A stretch of 64,000 nucleotides of DNA, taken from CAVZTX01 sp963778375 (GTDB taxonomy: Bacteria > Chloroflexota > Ktedonobacteria > Ktedonobacterales > Ktedonobacteraceae). The stretch covers positions 207,348 through 271,347 of the forward strand of contig CAVZTX010000030.1 in the NCBI GenBank assembly GCA_963778375.1. Direction: 5' to 3'. The notes beneath the pieces were generated by a model. The model did no database searches. It was not told the DNA's origin and saw only the letters and a list, made by a program, of their open reading frames with translations. Below are positions 55,435 through 64,000 of the stretch, piece after piece; positions within the stretch are counted from its first letter, which is position 1; each line of letters begins with the position of its first letter. Both the position numbers and the translations under genes were made by a program.

Positions 55435-55511
55435 TGGTAGCGCATACGGGAGTCGAACCCGTGATCTCCGCCTTGAGAGGGCGGCGTCCTAGACCACTAG
55501 ACGAATGCGCC
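55435..55511 (-). tRNA. tRNA-Glu (anticodon CUC)
   Basis: On the minus strand GGCGCAT...ATGCGCT acceptor arms pair (one G-U), the anticodon stem CCGCC/GGCGG holds loop CTCTCAA with anticodon CTC, and the T arm is CGGGTTCGACTCCCG. Discriminator A is at 55438 and CCA is encoded at 55437-55435. It lies about 120 bp upstream of the cupredoxin gene. GAG codons would be read. Confidence 0.96.
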
Positions 55512-55589
55512 TTGTCCTTTTGTGCCATAATAATAACCCTCTAGAAGCATATTTGTCAATAGCGAATTTGAGCGTGAAGAGGAATTGTG

Positions 55590-55922
55590 TTACTTCTTTC
55601 TTTCGCGTTCCACTTCCTGGGCAGTCCGAAGCTCATCGAAGCCAGGTGTACCAACTTTTGTTTCATCTGCATACCATTTTCTGGGATCATTGGTAGCAGG
55701 ATTACCAGTTTCCTGGTTATATCCAACTTCAACCATCTGCTCTTTTCGTGTAGGCGAAGGCTTTACTCCGGGTGGAGGTGGAGTTATCTCTGGTCCTGGT
55801 TTGGAGGATGGCCAGGCAAAATGAGGTGGCGGCTTGCGGTTTTCCTGGACGAGCCGCATCTCTTCCTTTTGTTGCATTTGTCGCAGTTCAGTATCGCTAT
55901 TCAATTGAGTATCACTGTCCAT
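55590..55922 (-). CDS. Hydrophilic protein of unknown function
   Basis: 110 residues, Pro-rich in the middle (PEITPPPPGVKPSPTRKE) and strongly charged at both ends, probably disordered. GAGAGGG lies about nine bases before the ATG. It ends about 80 bp from tRNA-Glu. Not recognised. Confidence 0.62.
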   Translation of the reverse strand: MDSDTQLNSDTELRQMQQKEEMRLVQENRKPPPHFAWPSSKPGPEITPPPPGVKPSPTRKEQMVEVGYNQETGNPATNDPRKWYADETKVGTPGFDELRTAQEVERERKK

Positions 55923-56050
55923 GATGTTTCCCTCTCATCGTTTTCACGAGATATCCCAATGCTACACTTTAGAGGTTCTTCTTATGTAGATTCCACGACG
56001 GAGCGATAGAAAGGGTGACATGTGCGCTTTGTCAGAAAGGATTGTAGACA

Positions 56051-56710
56051 TTAACAAACTCCTTTAAAATCACAGCTTGCAAACTCAGCTTCTTCCTGGA
56101 ACTTGAAATCCAAATGGCGTAACTCTTGCAAATCCTCGATTGTGTCAATATCCGTAGCCAAACCGCGACTATGAACGAGTGTACTGCTTAGCCGTCGCTG
56201 TCGTGCCGCTTGTACATAAAGCAAGAGGCTATTTGGCCCGAACAGATAAGGCACTGCTAATGGTGGACGCGTTATGATAGCGTTCGTCCCTGTGCCTTCG
56301 TGCGATGGAGCAAGAACGACTTGATGTTGCCGAGATTGCTCTATCAGACAACGTATATCGTTGATACGAAGTAAAGGTAAATCGGCGGAGATGGTCAGGA
56401 GTGCAGGGCCATATTGTTTGAGAGCGGCGGCGTGTAGTGAGGGATTATGTCCATGCTGCTCTTCTACTAGCGGCTGCGCACCCCATGCTTGTGCTCGCTC
56501 TAACACTCGCATATCTGGACTGACTACCGATATGCTCTCGAACAATTCGCTCTCTCGTAGGACTTGTAGGACATGATGAAGCATATCCAATACTAGTGTT
56601 TGTCGTTGGCAGAGCGTCAAGTGTTCATAAAGGCGACTTTTGGCTGTATCAAGCGACTTCACCGGAATCAGTGCTTTATATGTCGTAGTTTTATCAAATA
56701 TGGAATACAT
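56051..56710 (-). CDS. cofC: 2-phospho-L-lactate (or PEP) guanylyltransferase
   Basis: 219 residues. Nucleotidyltransferase start ALIPVKSLDTAKSRL, with LCQRQTLVLDMLHHVL, LLTISADLPLL (DLP metal site) and GTGTNAIITRPP, all family marks of CofC/FbiD. It activates phospholactate or PEP as a GDP derivative, the donor for CofD in coenzyme F420 synthesis. Last gene of the cluster; nine bp after cofD. Confidence 0.93.
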   Translation of the reverse strand: MYSIFDKTTTYKALIPVKSLDTAKSRLYEHLTLCQRQTLVLDMLHHVLQVLRESELFESISVVSPDMRVLERAQAWGAQPLVEEQHGHNPSLHAAALKQYGPALLTISADLPLLRINDIRCLIEQSRQHQVVLAPSHEGTGTNAIITRPPLAVPYLFGPNSLLLYVQAARQRRLSSTLVHSRGLATDIDTIEDLQELRHLDFKFQEEAEFASCDFKGVC

Positions 56711-56719
56711 ATGGATTTC

Positions 56720-57652
56720 CTAGAAATTCAGCCCGGAAGCTTCTAAGACCCTTCGAGCGAGGGCTGCTTTGGCTGCGCTATCGCGCATGATAGTATTGGT
56801 GGCTACAGCTGGGATGCCGAGGTCTTCGATTTCGCTGAGGAGGTGAGCATCCTGTTCATCTATCACCATTACATCCAGGAAATCGCGGTAGCAGCGAGCT
56901 ACGCCTATGGCTGAAACATCCATGTGGAGACCGCGCATCAACTTGTCTGCAGGTCCTTTGATTGGCGCTCCACCGACGATTGGGCTAACTGCAACCACCA
57001 TACCGCTCGCTTCGTGAAGGGCATCATGAACGCCAGGGACAGCCAGGATACTGCCGATGCTGACGATTGGGTTGCTCGGTGCAATCAGTATGGCTTCAGC
57101 GTCTTTGATTGCATCCAGGACACCAGGAGCCGGACGGGCCTCGCTGGTACCTACAAAGGAAACATCTAATACTTCGTCGGCGCAGCGCCGTTTGACCATG
57201 TATTCCTGGAAATGCAGCAGTCCAACAGGTGTCGAGATATGCGTTGCGATGGGTGCATTACTCATGGGTAAGATACGCATTTGCAGGCTGAGTTGTGTGC
57301 GCAGGTTATCGGTCACCTCGCTGAGCGTCTTACCCTGACGTAGTAAATTTGTGCGATGGATATGGGTGGCAAGATCGCGGTCGCCAAGCATAAACCAGTC
57401 TTCGTTACCATAATAAGTCAACTGTTGCATGGTGTTATAGGTGTCGTTACGTATGCCCCAGCCATGAGTTTCATCGACGATGCCAGCGAGCGTGTACATA
57501 ACTATATCGAGATCAGGTGAGACGTGCAGCCCGTAGAAATCACGATCATCGCCGGTATTGACGATGGCGGTCAAGCGTTCCTGGGGAACGACTTGCGCTA
57601 ATCCCTGTAAAAAACGCGCTGCACCTACTCCACCTGCGAGAACTACAATCAT
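56720..57652 (-). CDS. cofD: LPPG:FO 2-phospho-L-lactate transferase
   Basis: 310 residues. Begins VVLAGGVGAARFLQGL, followed by IVNTGDD, YGLHVSPDLD and APSNPIVSIGS, as in CofD/FbiA. It joins the phospho-lactyl or PEP group to FO to give F420-0 or its dehydro form. Between cofC and the nitroreductase gene with gaps of nine and eight bp. Confidence 0.95.
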   Translation of the reverse strand: MIVVLAGGVGAARFLQGLAQVVPQERLTAIVNTGDDRDFYGLHVSPDLDIVMYTLAGIVDETHGWGIRNDTYNTMQQLTYYGNEDWFMLGDRDLATHIHRTNLLRQGKTLSEVTDNLRTQLSLQMRILPMSNAPIATHISTPVGLLHFQEYMVKRRCADEVLDVSFVGTSEARPAPGVLDAIKDAEAILIAPSNPIVSIGSILAVPGVHDALHEASGMVVAVSPIVGGAPIKGPADKLMRGLHMDVSAIGVARCYRDFLDVMVIDEQDAHLLSEIEDLGIPAVATNTIMRDSAAKAALARRVLEASGLNF

Positions 57653-57660
57653 GAATCCCC

Positions 57661-58305
57661 CTAATCGAAACGTACAATCAAACTGCTTAAAGGAAGACGT
57701 TCACGCCGTTGTGGGTCTGCTGCAGCATAGCCTACAGTAATAAGTGCTTGCGGGATCAAGCGCGGATCTAAATCGAGCGCTTCGCAGACGACTTCTGGAC
57801 AGAAGAGTGGGGCACACATCCAGCCGCTATCCAATCCAAGGTCATACGCCATCAGCAGCATATTTTGAATGGCGGCACCGATACTTTGAATTGCCATTGT
57901 TTTTTCGTCTGCCTGCCTTCGCTCGTCAGGATAGTGATCCAGGTCTTCAAGGTACAGGCACGGAATGATGATTACCGGTGCGTTCTGGATGCGCTGACGC
58001 GATTTCTCCATGCGGATATTCACGATCTCAGCATTCTGCCTATCCATCTCCAGATTCTGCCGCCATGTATCACCCATATGTTCGGCAAGTTGCATCTTTG
58101 CTTCCTGTCGCGTGAGTACCACAAAACGCCAGGGTTGTCTGCCATGTGGTGATGGTGCCCAGCGTGCGGCCTCTAGAATTTGCTCAATCAGTTCGCGTGA
58201 AACAGGACGAACCTGGTATTTGCGAACGCTTCGCCGACTTTGTAGTAAGGCCGATAGATCGCCTGTGCGAGCTGGTAGCGTTATCGGTCGATGGTGTGTT
58301 GCCAC
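57661..58305 (-). CDS. Nitroreductase-family protein, probable dehydro-F420-0 reductase
   Basis: 214 residues with the FMN-binding start RRSVRKYQVRPVS, AARWAPSPHGRQPWRFVVL and DLGLDSGWMCAP, the signature of the family. In actinobacterial FbiB this domain is fused to the C-terminus of CofE and reduces dehydro-F420-0. Here it is separate and lies between cofE and cofD in one operon, so the same step is a sound inference: PEP-derived dehydro-F420-0 is made by CofD, then reduced here. Confidence 0.85.
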   Translation of the reverse strand: MATHHRPITLPARTGDLSALLQSRRSVRKYQVRPVSRELIEQILEAARWAPSPHGRQPWRFVVLTRQEAKMQLAEHMGDTWRQNLEMDRQNAEIVNIRMEKSRQRIQNAPVIIIPCLYLEDLDHYPDERRQADEKTMAIQSIGAAIQNMLLMAYDLGLDSGWMCAPLFCPEVVCEALDLDPRLIPQALITVGYAAADPQRRERLPLSSLIVRFD

Positions 58306-58334
58306 GTGTATCTTTTACCTTTTATATAATCTCG

Positions 58335-59102
58335 TTAACGGAACATGTCCGTAGCGGGATCACGCAGGAGTGATTGTGCATTGCCTTTACCCGGTATATA
58401 CGTATACCCGCGGATAAGGGCTACAGGGATACGATCAATCTTTCCCATAACTAGTTCCGCGGCTGACGCGAGTTCGTCGGCTACCGCAATGGCGCTTGCC
58501 TGCATTTCGTAGCCATAGGGATCGCGTTGTCCCCGGTAGTCAGCAATCGGCTCCATGCCTGCCATCCCGATTGCCATATTGACCTGCCCATTGCGCCAGG
58601 GGCGTCCCCATGTATCAGTAATAATAATTGCTACATCAAAAGATGAGTCTTCCCCCGCAAGCTCTTGTAAACGTGCGCGTAGTTCGTGGGCTGAGCGATC
58701 AGGATCAACTGGTAGCAGCGTGATTTCACGCTCACCGTTGACGTTGGACTCATCTACTCCTGAGTTAGCGCAAATGAACCCATGCTTTGTCTCGGTCAGT
58801 AAGACTCCGTGATCCATGCGCACAATGCGGCGACTTTCGCGCAGGACGACCTCTATGTGCTGCGCATCCTTCTTGCTGTTCAAGGCGGCTACTTGCGCGA
58901 ACTGGGATGGCTCTACCTCGTCGAGGTTCACAATACGTCCCTCTGCTTTCGAGACGATTTTTTGTGTTACAACGAGTATATCACCTTGCTGTAGCGTCAG
59001 TCCTTGCGCTTGCAAAGCATTATAGATAATGAAGCCCAGGTCGCTACCTGGGAGAATCTCGCCAATGCCTTGAACGGGTAGAATGCGTATTTCGGTGTTC
59101 AT
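58335..59102 (-). CDS. cofE: Coenzyme F420-0:L-glutamate ligase
   Basis: 255 residues from MNTEIRILPV (AGGAGG five bases upstream; the open frame runs to 59291 without support). ILPVQGIGEILPGSDLG, DILVVTQKIVSKAEGR and IIITDTWGRPWRNGQVNMAIG are the CofE motifs for GTP and metal. It adds the glutamate tail to F420-0. Length is that of stand-alone CofE, without the FbiB nitroreductase domain, which the next gene supplies. First gene of cofE-nitroreductase-cofD-cofC. Confidence 0.94.
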   Translation of the reverse strand: MNTEIRILPVQGIGEILPGSDLGFIIYNALQAQGLTLQQGDILVVTQKIVSKAEGRIVNLDEVEPSQFAQVAALNSKKDAQHIEVVLRESRRIVRMDHGVLLTETKHGFICANSGVDESNVNGEREITLLPVDPDRSAHELRARLQELAGEDSSFDVAIIITDTWGRPWRNGQVNMAIGMAGMEPIADYRGQRDPYGYEMQASAIAVADELASAAELVMGKIDRIPVALIRGYTYIPGKGNAQSLLRDPATDMFR

Positions 59103-59270
59103 AGTCCTCCTGATGTTGCTATTATACTGCCCGTCAGTGCTATACTGCAAATTATAAAGTATTAAGGAGGTGCCTGCTGAAACCTGAATGTAGGCAAAAG
59201 CGGTATATATGATAGATATATCTTGCGGGAGCAGGGAGTTATCCTTGCTCATATTCGAAAGGAGTGTATC

Positions 59271-59624
59271 ATGATACGATCTCTGAGTCACTTACTTATA
59301 TCCACGATCTTCATTTCAGGGGGGGCGGATGCTTTTGCAAATCCAGGTGGACGGCCTAATAAAGTTGCCGCTGTTGGTATACCAGCACCGGAACAGGCTG
59401 TAGAACTTAATGGTGCAGCCATGGTGCTTGGTGGAGTATTACTGGGTTTAGATCTCATGCCGAAGGTTGGTGCTGCTATTCTACTCGGAACCCTCCTGCC
59501 GACGACAGTAGTTGGCCATGCATTCTGGAAGGAAGAAAGTGATACAGCTCGCAAGAGCCAACTAACACAATTCTTCAAGAATTTAGGTTTGATTGGTGCT
59601 CTGCTTAGTGTGCTGGCCGAGTAA
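59271..59624 (+). CDS. DoxX family membrane protein
   Basis: 117 residues, with four short membrane helices: LSHLLISTIFISGGADAFAN (typical DoxX opening), AAMVLGGVLLGLDLMPKVGA, AILLGTLLPTTVVGHAFW, and LGLIGALLSVLAE. AAAGGAG precedes ATG 59271 by about 7 bases. Role in electron transfer or stress in the family, not resolved here. Confidence 0.86.
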   Translation: MIRSLSHLLISTIFISGGADAFANPGGRPNKVAAVGIPAPEQAVELNGAAMVLGGVLLGLDLMPKVGAAILLGTLLPTTVVGHAFWKEESDTARKSQLTQFFKNLGLIGALLSVLAE

Positions 59625-59747
59625 GCCCCCTTTCCAGGGCGGGGACGAGTGTTTAGCAGGGCGGGGGCAAGTCAATGAGGGTAAACCCGCGCCCTTATTA
59701 TATACGGCAAATCGGCTTATCAACGTATGTAGGAAGGAAATGTATAG

Positions 59748-60485
59748 TTGAGCGAACAGGAACAAAATAAGGTTGCAATGGTGATCATTGCTCACCCGGA
59801 TGATGCTGAGTTCGGCGCTGCGGGAACCGTTGCCACTTGGGTACGAGAGGGGTGGGATGCATACTATGTCGTCTGTACTGATGCGGTTGGCGGCGGACCG
59901 GATACCGCAACGGATGTTGGGCCTACAGCACGAAGGGAGATCGCGGAAACTCGTAAGCAGGAGCAGCGGGCGGCAGGGAAAATACTTGGCCTGAAGGATG
60001 TGATCTTTCTCGATTATCCAGATGGACTATTGCAACCGACGATTGAGTTGCGGCGAGATCTAGTGCGCGTCCTGCGTCGCTATCGACCCACACGAGTTAT
60101 TTGCCAGTCTCCCGAAAGAGTCTGGACACCGACACTCATTATTCCTCGTTACCACTCGGATCACTTGGCCTCTGGTCAGGCAGCACTGGGGGCAATTTAT
60201 CCTATGTCGCAGAATCCCTGGGATTTTCCAGAACTGTTAGACGAGGGCTTGCTGCCTCACAAAGTGTCAGAAATCTTTATTATGGGAGCGCCGGTGATTA
60301 ACTATTTCGTCGATATCTCGTCAACGATGGATCAGAAGATTGCAGCGCTGCTTGCACATGAAAGCCAGCATCTCGCCAGAACTGCGGAGGTGGTAGAGAA
60401 GATGGTTCGCACTCGCAGTTCTGAACTTGGTATCAAATATGGGGTGACGTATGCCGAAGAATTTCATCGTGCAGAAAATCCATAA
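59748..60485 (+). CDS. PIG-L family deacetylase
   Basis: 245 residues. Zn motif AHPDD near residue 15-19 and the third ligand in SDHLASGQ. N-acetylglucosamine de-N-acetylase type (PIG-L, MshB/BshB-like); substrate unknown. TTG 59748 is the start with GGAAGG about 11 bases upstream; an in-frame stop lies just before. Possible involvement in thiol or glycan metabolism is only family-based. Confidence 0.88.
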   Translation: MSEQEQNKVAMVIIAHPDDAEFGAAGTVATWVREGWDAYYVVCTDAVGGGPDTATDVGPTARREIAETRKQEQRAAGKILGLKDVIFLDYPDGLLQPTIELRRDLVRVLRRYRPTRVICQSPERVWTPTLIIPRYHSDHLASGQAALGAIYPMSQNPWDFPELLDEGLLPHKVSEIFIMGAPVINYFVDISSTMDQKIAALLAHESQHLARTAEVVEKMVRTRSSELGIKYGVTYAEEFHRAENP

Positions 60486-60532
60486 GCTACTTCCCTTGAA
60501 TTTGCTATGTACTTTATGACATACTTATTACA

Positions 60533-60697
60533 GAGACCTTCGGGGCAGGGTGCAATTCCCGACCGGCGGTGTGATACATGCCTGATGACATGTATCAAGC
60601 CCGCGAGTCAATAGTCAATCCTCGTTGAGGAGTTGATTATCTGACAGATTCGGTGCGAATCCGAAGCCGACGGTACAGTCCGGATGGGAGAAGGTTT
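60533..60697 (+). promoter_or_regulatory. FMN riboswitch (RFN element)
   Basis: The P1 stem pairs AGACCTTC (60534-60541) with GAAGGTTT (60690-60697). Inside are the conserved RFN strings GGGGCAGGGTGCAATTCCCG, ACCGGCGGT, AGCCCGCGAG, GATTCGGTGCGAATCCG and CCGACGGTACAGTCCGGATG. Two weaker hairpins follow (60720-60745 and about 60747-60776) and may be its expression platform. It controls the ribX-ribY pair: high FMN should switch off riboflavin uptake. Confidence 0.97.
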
Positions 60698-60885
60698 AGC
60701 ATATGCGCGGATCGTTATACCTTGTTGCATCGTAGCAACGGGGTGGTTAGTCTATCTATTTATTAGACTATCCGTAATGCTCTTCTTGTGTCTCCCTCAC
60801 ATGCCTCCCCAGGTTAGTTGAATTGACGCTTTTCCTATGTCTTTGGGAAATGCCTGTCAGTATAGCTATGACCAGAGGGATGTCA

Positions 60886-61771
60886 ATGAGCGTAACAACA
60901 AATCCGGTAGTGACCTCCACTACTCCTACGGACGACGTATCATTGGATGTACGTCAACGTGACGGAACCACTCAGCCGTCTCGTAAGAACAGGTCTGCAC
61001 GTGCATCTCTGGATGCAACACAGCGGGCGCTATCCATAGCACCGCCCATCGTATTAGCAATGATCTTATTGCTCGGTTGGTACCTGAGCACTGCTTCTGG
61101 ACAGGTCTCCAATTTGATATTGCCTGCACCTGGAGATGTGTGGAAGAGTTTGTCCAATGGTATCAGTTCTGGAATATTCCTGAATAATGCTACAGTGACC
61201 ATTTCGGAAAGCCTGCTCGGTTTTCTGCTCGCTCTAGTGGTGGCCTTACCGCTAGGATATGCTCTGGGGAAATCCCGCCTCTTTGCTGCCGCTGTGCAGC
61301 CTTACCTTGCGGCCGGGCAGGCAATTCCTGCTATCGTGATTGCGCCGGTGCTTGTCATATGGCTAGGGTATGGACTGCTTCCCATCGTGATACTCTGCAT
61401 GCTAGTTGTCCTCTTCCCAATGGTGATTACCACCGTCCTTGGTGTACAAATCATCGACCATTCTCTAACCGACGCAGCGCGGGTTGAAGGAGCTTCCGGT
61501 TGGTCAATGCTTGTCCATATAGAATTTCCGCTGGCATTACCTGCTATTCTCGCCGCGAGTACGCACCGGCCTGACCCTTTCCATTACAGGTGCATTAGTA
61601 GGTGAGTTTGTCAGTGGAGGCGACTCGGGACTCGGAGGCCTGGTGTTGCTGGCAAAAGACCAGTTTGACGTACCATTGTTGTTTGCAACACTTATCGTAT
61701 TAGCCGTGCTGGCCGCGCTCTACTACGGAGCTTCCTGGTTATTAATAAAGCTGGCTGAGATTGTTTATTAA
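60886..61771 (+). pseudogene. ribX: ABC permease, RibX-like, with a frameshift
   Basis: A BPD-type permease of six or so helices, with the EAA-loop region (DAARVEGASGWSMLVHIEFPLALPA). The frame from ATG 60886 (GAGGG seven bases upstream) stops at 61605; skipping one base near 61558 restores TGLTLSITGALVGEFVSGG and LVLLAKDQFDVPLLFATLIV to a stop at 61771, the normal end of the protein. So the gene is complete but for one extra base, either a mutation or a sequencing error. Riboflavin uptake is inferred from the FMN riboswitch and ribY downstream. No ABC ATPase gene lies next to it. Confidence 0.85.
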
Positions 61772-61787
61772 GCGGAGAGTATTACAC

Positions 61788-62795
61788 ATGCGTAACTATC
61801 GTCGAACTTCTTTCTTGTTATCTTTTTCAGCACTGTGCCTGTTGTTGGCATTGATTGTAGCCGCTTGTGGCAGTGCTAACACGAATACTGCCAGTGGTAC
61901 ATCCCTAAAAAAGGTGTCGATTGGTCTGGGTTATATACCCGACATTCAATTTGCGCCATTTTACGTCGCTCAGAGCAAAGGTTACTACAAAGCTGCCGGT
62001 CTGGATGTGACCTTCCATCCTGGTAATGTGAACGACTTGATAGGCTCTATGGTGCTGGGTAAGGACAATTTTGTCTTTGCCTCGGGTGATGAGGAACTGG
62101 TGGCACGCAGCAAAAATCTGCATGTGGTTGATGTATCAACGATCTTTCAGCGTTACCCCGTCAGCCTGATTGTTCCGGCTGACTCTTCTATACATACACT
62201 CGCCGACTTGAAAGGTCACACCATTGGGGTGCCTGGGCCTTATGGTGCGACCTATACAGGATTGTTGGCATTTCTGAATTATGCGCACCTCTCCCTTTCT
62301 GATGTACATGTGCAGTCCATTGGTTTTACGCAGGTAGCTGCATTGCTGGGACATAAAGTTGATGCTGTGATGGGCTACTCGAACAACGAGCCGCTTCAGT
62401 TGAATGCACGGGGCTTCAAAGTGCGTACCTTCGACGTTTCTGATTACCAGCCGCTTGTCTCTAATGGCATCATCACCACGGAAGATACACTGAATAGCCA
62501 GCCTCAAATAGTGCGAGGGTTTGTGCAGGCTACACTTAAGGGACTACGTGATGTAATTGCCAATCCTGCCGAAGCCATTCAAATCAGCAAGAGCTATATC
62601 GCGGATTTGAACACCGACACGGCTATGAGGGTTTTACAGGCGACGATTCCTATTTGGCAGGGCAATGGCAAGGTTGCGCTAGGATATAACGATACGGCTA
62701 CCTGGCAATCGATGGAGCAGTTCCTGGTAGCGCAGAAGATCATTCCACCGATGCAAAATCTCGCGCAGGCGTATACTAATTCAACGGTGTCGTAG
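61788..62795 (+). CDS. ribY: RibY-like riboflavin-binding lipoprotein (NMT1/THI5 fold)
   Basis: 335 residues. Lipobox IVAAC after a signal helix; the binding protein fold of NMT1/THI5 family begins with VSIGLGYIPDIQFAPFYVAQ and KGYYKAAGLDVTFHPG. The family is also used for thiamine precursors, but the FMN riboswitch upstream points to riboflavin, as in the RibXY system described in Chloroflexota. ATG 61788 has GGAGAG about eight bases upstream, 16 bases after ribX ends. Confidence 0.87.
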   Translation: MRNYRRTSFLLSFSALCLLLALIVAACGSANTNTASGTSLKKVSIGLGYIPDIQFAPFYVAQSKGYYKAAGLDVTFHPGNVNDLIGSMVLGKDNFVFASGDEELVARSKNLHVVDVSTIFQRYPVSLIVPADSSIHTLADLKGHTIGVPGPYGATYTGLLAFLNYAHLSLSDVHVQSIGFTQVAALLGHKVDAVMGYSNNEPLQLNARGFKVRTFDVSDYQPLVSNGIITTEDTLNSQPQIVRGFVQATLKGLRDVIANPAEAIQISKSYIADLNTDTAMRVLQATIPIWQGNGKVALGYNDTATWQSMEQFLVAQKIIPPMQNLAQAYTNSTVS

Positions 62796-62846
62796 CTATA
62801 GCTCCTCTTCGGGCAAAGTTCACATGGGCGTACGAAAGGAACAACC

Positions 62847-63611
62847 GTGATTGATCATGATAATCTTGAAGAATTTCGAGATCCTGAGACCTTTGACTTG
62901 GAAGACGAGGGATATTATGACGATTTTCCCTTAACTGAGCAGTGGGCGCGTTCGCTTGGAGGACCTTTGCTGGATTTAGCATGTGGGACTGGACGCATGG
63001 CTCTGCGCATGGCGGACCTTGGCTACCAAGTCACAGGTGTGGATATCACGCCGGAGATGATCGGATGGGCTAGCCAGAAGGCGGCGAAGCAAAACCTCTC
63101 GATCGAATGGGTGGTGGCCGATGCCCGCACATTCCATCTTGGGAAGCAGTTTCCTTTCATTTATATGCTGGAGAATGTGTTTCAATTCTTTCTGAAGCGC
63201 AAGGACCAGGAAGCGATGTTGGCGCATGTCCGGGAACATTTGCTCCCACAGGGATGTTTTCTTTTTGAAACGCGTAATCCCACCCCACAGAATCTTGTGG
63301 TAGGCCGTCGCCCAGAACCGCAGACGTTCACGCTGCCTGACGGAGGACATCTGGTGATTACGGAGCAGCACTCCTACGATCCTATGACCCAGATCCAGCA
63401 CTACACCCGCCATTTCACGTTTTTTCATTCAACAGGTCAACAAGACGAGAAGACGGTGCGCACAGCCCTGCGCTACGTTTATCCTCAAGAGATGGAAGCC
63501 TTGCTCTACTACAATGGGCTTCAGGTCCGCGCGTCTTACGGCAGTTGGCAGCAAGAACCCCTGACCGCCGCTTCTCCCTCGATGATCTATGTCTGTCAGA
63601 AACGGGTTTAG
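62847..63611 (+). CDS. Class I SAM-dependent methyltransferase
   Basis: 254 residues. Motif I LLDLACGTGRMALRMADLGY, then VTGVDITPEMIGWA and the acidic motif. The start is GTG 62847 with AAAGGA six bases upstream. It resembles the UbiE/BioC type; acceptor unknown. It follows ribY by 51 bp. Confidence 0.9.
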   Translation: MIDHDNLEEFRDPETFDLEDEGYYDDFPLTEQWARSLGGPLLDLACGTGRMALRMADLGYQVTGVDITPEMIGWASQKAAKQNLSIEWVVADARTFHLGKQFPFIYMLENVFQFFLKRKDQEAMLAHVREHLLPQGCFLFETRNPTPQNLVVGRRPEPQTFTLPDGGHLVITEQHSYDPMTQIQHYTRHFTFFHSTGQQDEKTVRTALRYVYPQEMEALLYYNGLQVRASYGSWQQEPLTAASPSMIYVCQKRV

Positions 63612-63669
63612 CGAGTCGGCTTATACTCTCGTTTTGCTGTTTGACAGACGTGAATGGAGAGGTAATCGT

Positions 63670-64000
63670 ATGCCAAAACAGAACTTGAAGATTGCGCTGA
63701 AACGCGTCTACGAGGAGTCAGAAACCAGTGACGGTACCCGTGTGCTGGTAGATCGACTCTGGCCGCGAGGGATTTCAAAGGAGCGTGCACGTATTGATCT
63801 ATGGCTGAAAGAGATTGCGCCGAGTAACGATTTGCGCAAATGGTTCGGTCATGAACCTGAGAAATTTGCGGAGTTTCGCCGCCGGTACGAAGCTGAGTTG
63901 GCATCGGAGAGCGGGCAAAAGGCACTCACAAAGCTGCGAGATATAGCGAAGCATGAACAGGTTACATTGGTTTTTGCTGCGCATGATATGGAACATAATA
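63670..64000 (+). CDS. DUF488 family protein (3' end beyond window)
   Basis: 110 codons are visible. RVYEESETSDGTRVLVDRLW, PRGISKERARIDLWLKE and LRKWFGHEPEKFAEFRRRY match DUF488 (YeaO-like). GGAGAGG lies about 8 bases before ATG 63670. Function of the family is unknown; the protein is about 120 residues, so only a short end is missing. Confidence 0.9.
   Translation, partial: MPKQNLKIALKRVYEESETSDGTRVLVDRLWPRGISKERARIDLWLKEIAPSNDLRKWFGHEPEKFAEFRRRYEAELASESGQKALTKLRDIAKHEQVTLVFAAHDMEHN

Noticed and set aside
55317..55445. N-terminal extension of the cupredoxin frame
   Set aside because: It runs into tRNA-Glu and lacks a ribosome site; ATG 55316 with a lipoprotein signal is clearly the start.

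Overview
The window looks like a chromosome segment of a Chloroflexota bacterium, most likely class Ktedonobacteria. This is an inference from gene content: form II CO-dehydrogenase-like molybdenum hydroxylases, a complete F420 tail-assembly cluster with a free-standing nitroreductase, an FMN riboswitch ahead of a RibXY-type transporter, eukaryote-like Ser/Thr kinases with an FHA protein, and several Tat-signal Cys-rich proteins. GC content is moderate, TTG and GTG starts are frequent, and there are no phage genes or recognisable transposases.

Left part (1-10.2 kb): the end of an ABC ATPase gene, a membrane-anchored Ser/Thr kinase, a membrane protein, a TM-helix-repeat (mechanosensitive-like) protein and pncB, all but the first on the minus strand. 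Then comes coxS-coxL-coxM (6.2-10.2 kb). A short tandem/dispersed hairpin repeat sits between coxS and coxL.

Accessory island (10.2-17.4 kb): four paralogous Tat-exported Cys-rich proteins built from Stig1-like NCGxCGHxC repeats. They lie in duplicated cassettes. A full cassette is a 70-bp palindrome, a 74-codon minus-strand gene, a conserved promoter (TTGCAT-17 bp-TATACT) and a Cys-rich gene. The small gene is intact in the first cassette, truncated in the second and a stub in the third. The third cassette also carries a copy of the coxM 3' end, which records how the unit was copied. The first cassette is split by about 1 kb of purine-rich DNA. This island separates coxSLM from coxDE and xdhC-like genes at 23-26.7 kb.

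Middle part (17.4-42.7 kb): an M29 aminopeptidase overlapping a second molybdenum hydroxylase large subunit, a PQQ-propeller lipoprotein, MgtC, MoxR/VWA/XdhC maturation genes, an LCP cell-wall ligase, a divergent SAH-hydrolase-like protein, a degenerate M23-like protein, an FHA pseudokinase, an orphan encapsulated-ferritin-like protein, murJ-hom, manC, a frameshifted gamma-glutamyltransferase, a CysRS-hairpin/glycosyltransferase fusion, pepF and csbD.

Right part (42.7-64 kb): two alpha/beta hydrolases, an LRR protein, msrB-msrA, zwf, a coiled-coil membrane protein, methyltransferase plus aldehyde dehydrogenase, a lipoprotein, a cupredoxin and tRNA-Glu(CUC). These are followed by the F420 cluster (cofE, nitroreductase, cofD, cofC), DoxX, a PIG-L deacetylase, and the FMN riboswitch with ribX (frameshifted) and ribY. 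A methyltransferase and a DUF488 gene cut by the window edge end the segment. Zwf together with F420 biosynthesis and MsrA/MsrB fits a redox-maintenance theme, but no single operon links them.
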